Positions 46,994-55,281 of a DNA stretch of 64,000 nucleotides are shown here, in pieces; position 1 is the first letter of the stretch; every line of letters starts with the position of its first letter. The stretch lies in NCBI GenBank assembly GCA_963719055.1, contig CAVRAU010000024.1, positions 105,507 to 169,506 of the forward strand. Reading direction: 5' to 3'. The DNA is from CAXMQZ01 sp963719055 (GTDB lineage Bacteria; Acidobacteriota; Thermoanaerobaculia; Multivoradales; JAHEKO01). The notes below the pieces were generated by a model, which had not been told where the DNA came from, did not search any database, and was given only the letters and a program-made list of their open reading frames with translations. The translations under genes and the position numbers were made by a program.

Positions 46994-48736
46994 GTGTCTC
47001 CCGATCGGACGCAGGCTGATCGGCTCATGCACCGATTCTTTGACGCGGCGATAGCACCGGCATTGCGGGCGCTGAGGCCGCAGGTGCTCGTGGAGATCGG
47101 CGTGCTGACGGGTGCGACGACGAACAGGCTGGTCGACTATGGCAGCAAGCACGGCGCCGTTGTTCACGGAATCGATCCAGCTCCGCGGTTGGATGGAATT
47201 GAAGCACCGTCATTCGTTCTGCACCGAGCGCTCAGTCACGACGCCTTGCCCGGGATCGCGCGAATCGATCTGGCACTGATCGACGGCGATCACAATTACC
47301 ACACCGTCCGTGGCGAGCTGCAGATTCTGGCCGCCAATGCCGAAAGAGACAATCACCCGTTCCCGGTGGTGGTGCTGCATGATGTGGACTGGCCTTACGG
47401 CAGGCGAGACTCCTATTGGGACCCCTTGGCGGTTCCACTCGAGCATCAGCAACCCAGCTCGCGCAAGGGTATGAGACCCGGGCAGTCGGAGCTGGTACCA
47501 GATGGAGGGGGACTCAACCCGCAGTTCCTCAACGCCGACCACGAAGGGGGCGCTCGCAACGGTGTGCGGACTGCGGTCGAAGACTTCATCAGCGCGGCGG
47601 CGATGGAATTGACCTACGTGCATTTCCCGTGTCTACATGGACTCGGAATTCTGTGTCCTGCCAGTCGCCGGCCCGATCTGAACCCCGTCATCGATGCACT
47701 CGCGTTGTCGCCGTCGCTGGAATCGTTGATCACCACGACCGAGACCGAGCGGCTCCAGTACCAGATCCGGTCCCAAAGGCTCGAGCGTGGGCTCGTGTCC
47801 AGCGATCCGGACCTATCGATCGTGGTGGTCATGTACAACATGCGGCGCGAGGCTGAGCGAACCTTGCATTCTTTGAGCCGCGCGTATCAACAGCGAGTCG
47901 CGGACCTCGACTATGAAGTCGTGGTCGTCGAGAACGGTTCAGACGAACCCCTCGACCCCAAGTGGGTGACCTCCCACGGGCGCGAGTTTTCCTATTTGCG
48001 GTTACCCAAGAAGGGTATGTCGCCTGCTCCTGCCGTGAATGTCGGGGTAGCCAAGTCCAGAGGCCGGCGTGTTGGCATCTTGATCGACGGTGCTCGAATG
48101 CTCAGCCCGGGTGCGTTGGCCGAGGCGAGCGAGGCTGGCCGCGTTTCGGCCAAGCCGGTCGTGGTCACTCTGGCCTGGCATCTGGGCCCCGAAATTCAGC
48201 GACATTCGAGAACCCAGAGCTACGACCAGGAGGCAGAAGACAGGCTATTGGAGACGATTCGATGGCCTCAGGACGGCTATCGGTTGTTCGATATCTCGGT
48301 GTTTGCGGGGTCGAGCAAAGAAGGTCATTTCGGTTCGCTTGCGGAAAGCAACTTCGTCGTGATGAACCGTGCTCTGTTCGATGAGATCGGGGGCATGAAC
48401 GAGAGATTCGAGAAGCCGGGAGGTGGATTGGTCAACCTCGAGTTCTTCAACCGAGCGGTAACGGCTCCAGGAACCCAGGTCTTGTTATTGCTCGGCGAGG
48501 GCTCATTCCATCAGCTACACGGCGGAGCGATGACCGGTGGCGGTGCGGCACAGCCGTTGACGTTTTCCGAGCTGAACGAGGAATATCGCAGACTCTTCGG
48601 TGTGGATTGGCAGCCGAATTCGGTTCGACCCACCTATTACGGAAGGGTTCATCCGCAAGCATTGCGATCGCTGGCGCGATCGATCGCCGAAGCCACAGCG
48701 GATATCCACCCGCCGCCGACCACCAACATTGATTGA
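46994..48736 (+). CDS. Fusion of class I methyltransferase-like domain and GT2 glycosyltransferase
   Basis: 580 residues. The N-terminal ~200 residues follow the Methyltransf_24 pattern: VLVEIGVLTGATTNRLVDYG, VVHGIDPAPRLD and LALIDGDHNYHTVRGELQIL. From ~275 a GT2 (GT-A) domain begins with LSIVVVMYNMRREAERTLHS, YEVVVVENGSDEP and PAVNVGVAKSRGRRVGILID, where GILIDGA stands in the usual DxD position and lacks the second Asp. First gene of the module. Start is GTG 46994; an ATG at 47027 is also possible. Confidence 0.78.
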   Translation: MSPDRTQADRLMHRFFDAAIAPALRALRPQVLVEIGVLTGATTNRLVDYGSKHGAVVHGIDPAPRLDGIEAPSFVLHRALSHDALPGIARIDLALIDGDHNYHTVRGELQILAANAERDNHPFPVVVLHDVDWPYGRRDSYWDPLAVPLEHQQPSSRKGMRPGQSELVPDGGGLNPQFLNADHEGGARNGVRTAVEDFISAAAMELTYVHFPCLHGLGILCPASRRPDLNPVIDALALSPSLESLITTTETERLQYQIRSQRLERGLVSSDPDLSIVVVMYNMRREAERTLHSLSRAYQQRVADLDYEVVVVENGSDEPLDPKWVTSHGREFSYLRLPKKGMSPAPAVNVGVAKSRGRRVGILIDGARMLSPGALAEASEAGRVSAKPVVVTLAWHLGPEIQRHSRTQSYDQEAEDRLLETIRWPQDGYRLFDISVFAGSSKEGHFGSLAESNFVVMNRALFDEIGGMNERFEKPGGGLVNLEFFNRAVTAPGTQVLLLLGEGSFHQLHGGAMTGGGAAQPLTFSELNEEYRRLFGVDWQPNSVRPTYYGRVHPQALRSLARSIAEATADIHPPPTTNID

Positions 48737-48965
48737 TGTTCCCGTGGATCGACGCCCGGACACGGGCGCCGGGTGAAGGAAATGTGGGTCCAACAAGGGG
48801 CCTGCCAGGAAGATTCGGTGCGGCAAGGAGCTGGCAGATGCGCTCCACCGCTTGGGCTCCCACACCGTGCGCGGTTATGCTTGCCCGCATGAAAGGCGGA
48901 TTGACCATGAACTACTCGGCTCGAGCGGGGTCCGGGGTGGAAAAGACCCGGGGGTGCGAATCGGC

Positions 48966-49916
48966 ATGAGCGCGAAGGTCGTCACGATCACCGGGGGTAG
49001 CGGTTTTGTCGGGCAACTCCTGCGCGTCGGGTTGCCGCAGTTCGGCTATGACGTTCGCGTGTTCGACCGGATGCGAGGACCGTTGGTCAAGCTGCTTCGC
49101 CGGCGCTACCTAGGCACCTCGCAATCGACCCTGGGACTCAAATGCGCCCAGCGAGTCAGGAGTCTCCAACGACGGGTAGAGCCCGCGTTGACCAATGCCG
49201 GGGTGCTGCGCCCGTCGGGTGACGACATCCTGGACTTGCGCAGCCGGTTGACAGAGCACTTTCGGGGCAGCTTTGCAGTCGTCCACCTCGCCGGGATCCC
49301 CCACCCGAGAATGCCGGGAGCCATCGAAGCGGATTTTCGACGGATCAACTACGAGGGCTCGGTCAACGTCTTCGAAGCCGCCCGGGATGCCGAGGTCTCG
49401 AAGTTCGTGTTCGCGTCTTCGGGACAGGTCTATGGAATCAACAATCCGGTGCGTATCGACCAGTTACCGATACTGGAGTCGAACTACTGTCCAACCCTGG
49501 AGGAGGGGCAGAACCTGTACGGCTGGCTGAAGCTCGAGTTCGAGCGGTACATGGAGCAGGCGACGAACCATGGGACCATGCAGAGCACTGCCCTTCGCCT
49601 GGAGTTTCCCGGCCTGCGCTCGCGCACGCCCGCCAACTTCTACATCAGCACGTCCATCGAGAACGTGGTGGCGGGATTCGTCGGTGCCTTGGAGGCACCT
49701 CCGAGCTTCGGATTCGCGGCCGTGAACCTGGCCGACGCGGAGGTGAGTCCGGACATCGTGGACGTCCAGGCGTCCATCCGACAATACTGGCCTCAAGTGC
49801 CGAACCAGACCACCGGCAACGAGGGTCTCCTCAGTATCGCTAAGGCCCGCTCGCTGCTTGGCTACAGCCCGGTGCAGGATGGACGTTACCTCGACGTGTC
49901 TCTGGCCGGAACATGA
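48966..49916 (+). CDS. NAD-dependent sugar epimerase/dehydratase (extended SDR)
   Basis: 316 residues from the ATG at 48966. KVVTITGGSGFVGQLLRVGL is the NAD-binding Rossmann motif, AVVHLAGIPHP the second, and FVFASSGQVYG with YGWLKLEFERYM supply the catalytic Ser and YxxxK. These are hallmarks of NDP-sugar 4-epimerases or dehydratases. An insertion after the first strand (LLRRRYLGTSQ...) is unusual. Its stop overlaps the sulfotransferase start (ATGA). 229 bases upstream show no gene. Confidence 0.85.
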   Translation: MSAKVVTITGGSGFVGQLLRVGLPQFGYDVRVFDRMRGPLVKLLRRRYLGTSQSTLGLKCAQRVRSLQRRVEPALTNAGVLRPSGDDILDLRSRLTEHFRGSFAVVHLAGIPHPRMPGAIEADFRRINYEGSVNVFEAARDAEVSKFVFASSGQVYGINNPVRIDQLPILESNYCPTLEEGQNLYGWLKLEFERYMEQATNHGTMQSTALRLEFPGLRSRTPANFYISTSIENVVAGFVGALEAPPSFGFAAVNLADAEVSPDIVDVQASIRQYWPQVPNQTTGNEGLLSIAKARSLLGYSPVQDGRYLDVSLAGT

Positions 49917-50683
49917 GGGCCGATCCGGTCGTCATTGGAGCCCTCGGCGGCTCCGGGACGCGAGTGGTGGCCCGCCTGGCTCGTGCCGGCGGAGTGTTCA
50001 TGGGCTCGCGATTGAACTGGGCCGAAGACTCGGTACCGATGATGGAGTTCTATGACGCCTGGCTGCGTCCCTATTTGGAGCGCGACGGAGTATTCGAAAC
50101 CGCGGAGTCGACTGCTGCGGAGGAGCAATTCCGTGCTTGCCTGGAGGAGCACCTGGCGGAGCTCGACGCCCCGGCGGCTCCGTGGGGAGTCAAGGTGCCT
50201 CGGAGCATTCTGATGCTCGGCTACTGGCAACGGCGTTTTCCCCGGTTCAAGTTCGTGCACTTGATTCGCAGCGGGCTCGATATGGTCTACTCCGACGATC
50301 GGTGGCAGCTCCGCATGTTTGGCGATCTGATCCTGAGCGACCAAGAGCGCCGCTACGATGAGAGGCTTCAAGCCATGGCTTATTGGCGCAGGGTGAATGC
50401 GTCGGCAGCGGACTTCGGTGAGCGCGAGCTGGGTTCGCGCTACTGGAGAATACGGTTCGAGGATCTGTGTGCGGAGCCGGCGCGAGTATGCTGGGAGCTC
50501 GGGCAGTTCTTGAACTCTTCTGAACCGGCCATCCTGGCGCAGGCAGCGATCCGTGAGATTTCACCACCGCCGACACTCGGTCGATGGAAGCACCAACCTG
50601 CCGAGGAGGTGGCTGAACTCGAGCGGCTGGGTGGTGCCGTCCTCGAGCGTTTCGCCTATCCGAGCGCCCGAGCTGGCCTGTAA
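49913..50683 (+). CDS. Sulfotransferase family protein
   Basis: 256 residues. PVVIGALGGSGTRVVARLAR has the loop that binds the 5'-phosphosulfate of PAPS in a Gly-rich form, and FKFVHLIRSGLDMVYSDDRW the 3'-phosphate-binding Arg/Ser motif. WGVKVPRSILML is the conserved middle strand. It should transfer sulfate from PAPS to a sugar or small carbohydrate. Coupled by ATGA to the epimerase. Confidence 0.82.
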   Translation: MRADPVVIGALGGSGTRVVARLARAGGVFMGSRLNWAEDSVPMMEFYDAWLRPYLERDGVFETAESTAAEEQFRACLEEHLAELDAPAAPWGVKVPRSILMLGYWQRRFPRFKFVHLIRSGLDMVYSDDRWQLRMFGDLILSDQERRYDERLQAMAYWRRVNASAADFGERELGSRYWRIRFEDLCAEPARVCWELGQFLNSSEPAILAQAAIREISPPPTLGRWKHQPAEEVAELERLGGAVLERFAYPSARAGL

Positions 50684-50737
50684 TGAGATCTAGGGGAGCA
50701 GCTGAATGAAGACCTTGGCCGCGGACGCTGGAGGGAG

Positions 50738-51538
50738 ATGGGCGTGAAAAGAAGAATCGCGGTGTTCACGATCGTTCAGAACGAGCCCGTCTTCCTGCCT
50801 GTCTGGTGCCGGTACTATCGGCAGCATGTTCCGCCAGAGGATCTGTTCGTGCTTGATCACGGCAGCACGGATGCCGTGACAGTCGAGACCGCTCGGACGT
50901 GCAATCGCGTACCCGTGCATCGCAGTGAAAGCTTCAATCACGGATGGCTTCGCGACGTGGTCGAGCGCTTCCAGGCGTTCCTCCTGCAGAGCTACGAGCT
51001 GGTCCTGTTCTGCGAGGTTGACGAGATCGTCGCGCCCGATCCCGGGCGCTGGCCCGCAGGTCTGGCGGAGTTCTTGCGCCGCCGAGGTGTGCCGGAGGCG
51101 GGGTTTGTCCGTTGCCTTGGATACGAAATCGTGCACCAGCGACGGGAGGGAGAGCCGCGACTGGACTGGCAGCTTCCGGTGCTCGGGCAGAGACGATATC
51201 GGCGGCGCAGTGACCGATACTCGAAGCCACTGCTGGCCGGGCATCCGCTCGAGTGGGATATCGGGTTTCACCAATTTCGCTCTCCGGAGTCGGCGCTTCC
51301 CGGCCCCGATCCTGACTTGCTCCTGCTCCACCTGCATCGGGTGGACTTCGAGACCTGTTGGGCCAAGACCCTGGAGAACGCCGCACGTCAGTGGTCGGCT
51401 GCGGATGTCGCGGCGGGGGCGGGATACCAGAACCGTATTGTGGACGATCAGGAGTTCGAGCAGTGGTTCTACACCGACTTCCACGACGAACTGTACGCTC
51501 TCGAGCCGATCCCCGAAGCCTGGAAGGGGATCGTGTGA
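50738..51538 (+). CDS. GT2-like glycosyltransferase (Glyco_tranf_2_4 type)
   Basis: 266 residues. RRIAVFTIVQNEPVFLPVWC begins the fold, DLFVLDHGSTDAV follows, and YELVLFCEVDEIVAPDPGRW supplies the acidic DxD-like EVDE motif; LHLHRVDFETCW provides the later His. This matches the group of short GT2/GT92-type enzymes found with sulfotransferases. The stop overlaps the next start (GTGTGA). Confidence 0.8.
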   Translation: MGVKRRIAVFTIVQNEPVFLPVWCRYYRQHVPPEDLFVLDHGSTDAVTVETARTCNRVPVHRSESFNHGWLRDVVERFQAFLLQSYELVLFCEVDEIVAPDPGRWPAGLAEFLRRRGVPEAGFVRCLGYEIVHQRREGEPRLDWQLPVLGQRRYRRRSDRYSKPLLAGHPLEWDIGFHQFRSPESALPGPDPDLLLLHLHRVDFETCWAKTLENAARQWSAADVAAGAGYQNRIVDDQEFEQWFYTDFHDELYALEPIPEAWKGIV

Positions 51539-52566
51539 CGCGCGTGACCGTAGTCGTCCCCACCAACCGGCCGGACCGACTGGCGGAGTTCGGGCGGGCA
51601 TGGGGCGAGGCGCCATGGGACGAGGCCATCGTGGTCTACGATGGCCCGAGGAGCGAGTGCTCGCTCGAATGGCCGAACGCCATCGTCTACTGCTGGGACG
51701 ACTACGAGGCGCTGTGTGGCTCGGACAGCTGGATCTTCTCGCGGCGCGACTCTGCGTGTCGCTCGTTCGGTTTCCTGCAGGCAGTGCGTCGGGGTGCGGA
51801 ATTCGTCATCACCCTGGACGACGATTGCCACCCGCTGGCCGCCGCCGACGCGCAACAGTTTCGTGAAACGCATCTGCGCAATCTCCGGCGGCCGCCGCCG
51901 TGGGCGTCCTCCGTCCCCGGTTTGAGAGTTCGCGGCATCCCGTACGACGAGCCAGACATGGACTGGGATGGCCCCCCGGTGCTCGTCAGTATGGGCCTAT
52001 GGTGCGACGTCCCGGATCTCAGTGCGGTCGAGGCGCTGGCACTGAGAAGCGCTCTCGACGGCGAGCACAGGTCGATGTTGACACGCTTTCGACCCACAGG
52101 GGGAACCCGCGTGGCGTCGCCGTACCAGTTCTTCCCGTTCTGCGGCATGAATTTCGCTTTCCGGCGAGAGGCGTTGCCCACGCTGTACTTTCCTCGTATG
52201 GGCCAGGGTTCGCGCTACGCGCGGTTTGATGACATATGGTGCGGTCTGCTGCTGCAGCGCATTTTCGCGCATACCGGCGATCTGATCACCCTCGGTGAGC
52301 CCTGGGTCCGTCACACCCAAGCGAGCAACGCCTTGGAGAACCTCGTCAAGGAGGCGCCTGGAATCGCCGCGCACGAGCAGTACTGGAGGATTCTGGCGAC
52401 TCTGCCTATCGAAGGAGACACACTCTTGGCTTGTGCGCGATCGGCCGCCAGGAGCCTCGAGGTGCAGGAGGATGACTTTCTGGCGGAGTGGGGAAAAGCG
52501 CTGCGGACCTGGCTGTCGCTGTGCGAGGGAGCCATGGCGGATGCCGGGGCCGTGTCGGGCTCGTAG
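51535..52566 (+). CDS. Reversibly glycosylated polypeptide / UDP-arabinopyranose mutase family protein
   Basis: 343 residues from GTG 51535, overlapping the previous stop. It follows plant RGP/UAM (PF03214) in order: VTVVVPTNRPDRLAEFGRAW, IFSRRDSACRSFGFLQAV, FVITLDDDCHPL (DDD motif), VLVSMGLWCDVPDLSAVEAL, FPFCGMNFAFRREALPTLYF and RYARFDDIWCGLLLQRIFAH, then WVRHTQASNALENLVKEAPG. Plant enzymes interconvert UDP-arabinopyranose and UDP-arabinofuranose. The bacterial protein may be a mutase or an autoglycosylating transferase. The site of reversible glycosylation was not located. Confidence 0.85.
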   Translation: MTRVTVVVPTNRPDRLAEFGRAWGEAPWDEAIVVYDGPRSECSLEWPNAIVYCWDDYEALCGSDSWIFSRRDSACRSFGFLQAVRRGAEFVITLDDDCHPLAAADAQQFRETHLRNLRRPPPWASSVPGLRVRGIPYDEPDMDWDGPPVLVSMGLWCDVPDLSAVEALALRSALDGEHRSMLTRFRPTGGTRVASPYQFFPFCGMNFAFRREALPTLYFPRMGQGSRYARFDDIWCGLLLQRIFAHTGDLITLGEPWVRHTQASNALENLVKEAPGIAAHEQYWRILATLPIEGDTLLACARSAARSLEVQEDDFLAEWGKALRTWLSLCEGAMADAGAVSGS

Positions 52567-52874
52567 TCGACCTGGTATTGTCCTCGGTCGACCCTGGCTG
52601 CAGAGTAGTAATTTGGTCTTCCGAGCAGCAAGGCTATCGCGCCTGAGATTGCCGCGCACCTGCACGAGAGTCCGCCAGGTACCACTTCAAATACACTTCG
52701 CGGCCTGCTCACAGCCCAAGACCCCAATCCGCAGAAAAGCGATTTCCTGCTCCGCTCGGTGCCGGCCTTCCGGGTTGATGTGAGTTAGAATTCGGCGATT
52801 TCCACGAGAAATAGGGTGTAGGTGGGGCCCCGCAGTCAGGCAGTCGTACTGCCCACCGGGCAAGGAGTCGACAG
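52567..52874 (+). other. Intergenic region holding IR-R before the kinase
   Basis: 308 bases. Apart from the right inverted repeat (52662-52755) and the kinase ribosome-binding site AAGGAG just before 52875, nothing is recognisable. Confidence 0.6.
52662..52755 (-). repeat. Right 94-bp inverted repeat (IR-R)
   Basis: Reverse complement of 46509-46602 with about six differences. It ends 120 bases before the start codon of the Ser/Thr kinase gene and about 95 bases after the last gene of the sugar module. Confidence 0.9.
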
Positions 52875-53810
52875 ATGATCGGCAAGACACTCGCGCATTT
52901 CAAGATCACCGGCAAGCTCGGCGAGGGCGGCATGGGTGAGGTCTATCGGGCCGAGGACACGAAGCTGGGTCGCGAGGTGGCGCTCAAAGTGCTACCTGAA
53001 GCGGTGGCTTCCGACCCGGAGAGGTTGGCCCGGTTCGAGCGCGAAGCGAAGGTCCTGGCATCTCTCAATCACCCCAATATTGCTGGCATCCACCAGATCG
53101 AGGAGGCTGAGGGGCAGCAGCTTCTGGTCATGGAGCTCGTGGAGGGTGAAGATCTCACCTACTACATCGGTCAAGGGTCGATGCCTGTCGAGCGGGCGCT
53201 TCCTTTGGCGCTCCAGATCGCCGAGGCTCTGGAGGTGGCTCACGAGGGCGGGATCGTCCATCGGGACCTCAAACCAGCCAATGTAAAGGTGACACCCGAG
53301 GGCCAGGTCAAGGTGCTCGACTTCGGTCTGGCCAAGGCCTTGGATGACGGGCCTGAGTCCAATGCCTCCCAATCCGTTTCCCTGTCCCCGACTCTCACAG
53401 CGCAGATGACCCAGGTGGGAGTGCTGCTGGGCACCGCAGCCTACATGAGCCCCGAGCAGGCCCGTGGGCAGACCGCTGACCGACGCGCCGATGTCTGGGC
53501 CTTCGGAGTCGTTCTAATGGAGATGCTCAGTGGCTCCAGAGTCTATGCTGGCGACACGATCTCCGACACGCTGGCCGGTGTGCTGGCGCGGGAGCCCGAG
53601 TGGGAGAATCTTCCTGCCAACTTGCCGCGAAGCATCCGATCGCTGCTCGAGCGTTGCCTGGAGAAGGAAATCCGGAATCGTCTGCAGGCGATTGGAGAGG
53701 CGCGGCTGGCGATTGAGAGGTTCTTGGAGGACCCGGAGGGGCCCAGTACCCCTTTTGGGCTCCAGATTCTCGATTCCTCGGGTTCTTTACCTAGGTCGAT
53801 GGGACGCTGA
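52875..53810 (+). CDS. Ser/Thr protein kinase, PknB type (kinase domain; tail out of frame)
   Basis: MIGKTLAHFKITGKLGEGGM, EVALKVLPE with the ATP-binding lysine, IVHRDLKPANVKVTPEGQVK (catalytic loop) and VLDFGLAKAL (DFG), AYMSPEQARG as activation/P+1 loop: a complete Hanks-type kinase. Homologues continue into a TM helix and a six-bladed propeller in one protein. Here, after RFLEDPEGP (~53740), the TM and the first propeller blade are missing and the propeller sense resumes one frame over (QYPFWAPDSRFLGFF). As read, the kinase stops at 53810 with a short aberrant tail. Confidence 0.92.
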   Translation: MIGKTLAHFKITGKLGEGGMGEVYRAEDTKLGREVALKVLPEAVASDPERLARFEREAKVLASLNHPNIAGIHQIEEAEGQQLLVMELVEGEDLTYYIGQGSMPVERALPLALQIAEALEVAHEGGIVHRDLKPANVKVTPEGQVKVLDFGLAKALDDGPESNASQSVSLSPTLTAQMTQVGVLLGTAAYMSPEQARGQTADRRADVWAFGVVLMEMLSGSRVYAGDTISDTLAGVLAREPEWENLPANLPRSIRSLLERCLEKEIRNRLQAIGEARLAIERFLEDPEGPSTPFGLQILDSSGSLPRSMGR

Positions 53811-53899
53811 AAAAGATCGATGTTGCCGGCGGTCCCCCCATCACACTCTGTCCAGCGGCGGATGGAAAGGGCGGCACCTGGAGTGAGCAAGGCGTCATC

Positions 53900-55228
53900 T
53901 TGTTTACCCCTCTTCCGGAAGCTCCCATTCATCGTGTCTCGTCCAAAGGAGGCGAGCCGACCCCGATCACCCAATTCGATGCTGCGCGAGGGGATGATTC
54001 GCATCGACACCCGCGCTTTCTGCCAGGCGGCGAGCACTTCATCTATCTGGCGCGTTCAGCTGGCGGGACGGTGAAGAGCTCAATCGTCGTGCGCCCGCTG
54101 GTGGGCGGCGACGAACGGGTTCTCCTCACCTCTCCCGTGGCGGCTCAATACGCGTCGGGAAACCTGCTCTTTATTCGCGAGAACGTATTGATGGCACAGC
54201 CCTTCGATCTGGGCTCGCGCGAGCTCCTGGAGGAGCCCGTTTTCCTGGTGCAGGATGTCTATCTCGAATTCGGTGCGGGCTTTGGAGTCTTCTCTGCGTC
54301 GCAGACGGGTACCCTGGTGTATCAAGTCGGAGGTGGCCGGGGTTCCGCAATGTCTTTGGAATGGATGGACCCCTCTGGAACGCCTATCGATTCGCTGGGC
54401 GATGCCGCTCTGTATGAAACGGTGACCATCTCACCTGATGGTGCCCAGGCCGCGGTAGCCATATCGGAACCCGGGAGTGGCAGTTGGGATCTGTGGATCT
54501 ACGACATCGAGCGGGGTCTGCGCACCCGATTCACCTTTGATGAGGCTACGGAGTCCTTCCCGATCTGGTCACCGGACGGTACCGAACTCGTTTTCGCCTC
54601 GGATCGCGGAGGCACTTTCTCTCTGTATCGAAAGGCCGTCGACGGCACCGGAGAAGCTGAATTGCTCTACGAGTCCGAGACGAACCTCTTTCCGACGGAC
54701 TGGTCGCCGGATGGCGAGCATGTCCTGTTCTTCGAGTCCACCTCGGACAGGGGATACGAACTGTGGGTCCTCTCTCTGTCCGGAAATCCAGAGGCTCGAC
54801 ATCTGCGAAGCACGGAATACATCGAAGGAGCAGCGGTTTTTTCACCCGACGGCAGGTGGGTCGCCTACTGGTCTGAGGAATCCGGACAGGCTGAGATCTA
54901 CATTATGCCTTTCGAGCGTCCGGGAAAGACCGAACAGGCTACTGTGGATAGCGGCTACTGGAGCGCTTGGCCCCGGGAGGGTACGGAGCTGGTCTATGTC
55001 CAGGGTGATGGGTCGCTGCGGGCTGTCGAAGTGGACTACGCGGGAGACGCCCTCAAGATCGGCTCGACCCGCGATCTCTTCGAGTCCAGGTCGCCAAAGA
55101 TCAGTGGTTGGGGCTTCGCGGTTTCCCGCGATGGCCAACGATTCTTGGTGATCTCTGGGGGACTGAAGGCAGCTGACGAGTCCCTCGATCTCTTTATCAA
55201 CTGGCCCACCGCCCTGGCGAATCGATAA
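53900..55228 (+). CDS. WD40/TolB-like beta-propeller domain of the preceding kinase
   Basis: Four to five propeller blades with repeating PDG motifs: SPDGAQAAVAISEPG, WSPDGTELVFASDRGG, WSPDGEHVLFFES, FSPDGRWVAYWSEE, and the standard end SRDGQRFLVISGG...LFINWPTALANR. Sense extends upstream to about 53740 (APDSRFLGFF, then a TAG, then GTLKKIDVAGGPP). It is the extracytoplasmic sensor half of a kinase-propeller gene whose middle has been lost; as an isolated frame it has no export signal. Confidence 0.8.
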   Translation: MFTPLPEAPIHRVSSKGGEPTPITQFDAARGDDSHRHPRFLPGGEHFIYLARSAGGTVKSSIVVRPLVGGDERVLLTSPVAAQYASGNLLFIRENVLMAQPFDLGSRELLEEPVFLVQDVYLEFGAGFGVFSASQTGTLVYQVGGGRGSAMSLEWMDPSGTPIDSLGDAALYETVTISPDGAQAAVAISEPGSGSWDLWIYDIERGLRTRFTFDEATESFPIWSPDGTELVFASDRGGTFSLYRKAVDGTGEAELLYESETNLFPTDWSPDGEHVLFFESTSDRGYELWVLSLSGNPEARHLRSTEYIEGAAVFSPDGRWVAYWSEESGQAEIYIMPFERPGKTEQATVDSGYWSAWPREGTELVYVQGDGSLRAVEVDYAGDALKIGSTRDLFESRSPKISGWGFAVSRDGQRFLVISGGLKAADESLDLFINWPTALANR

Positions 55229-55281
55229 ATGGCAGAGTCCCTTGCCTACCGAAGTGAGAAAGGGTGGTGCCAATCATCATC

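Noticed and set aside
46509..52755. The inverted repeats as ends of a composite transposon with a transposase
   Set aside because: No transposase or DDE/HUH motif was found between them, and no clear target-site duplication is visible, so only a repeat-flanked module is claimed.
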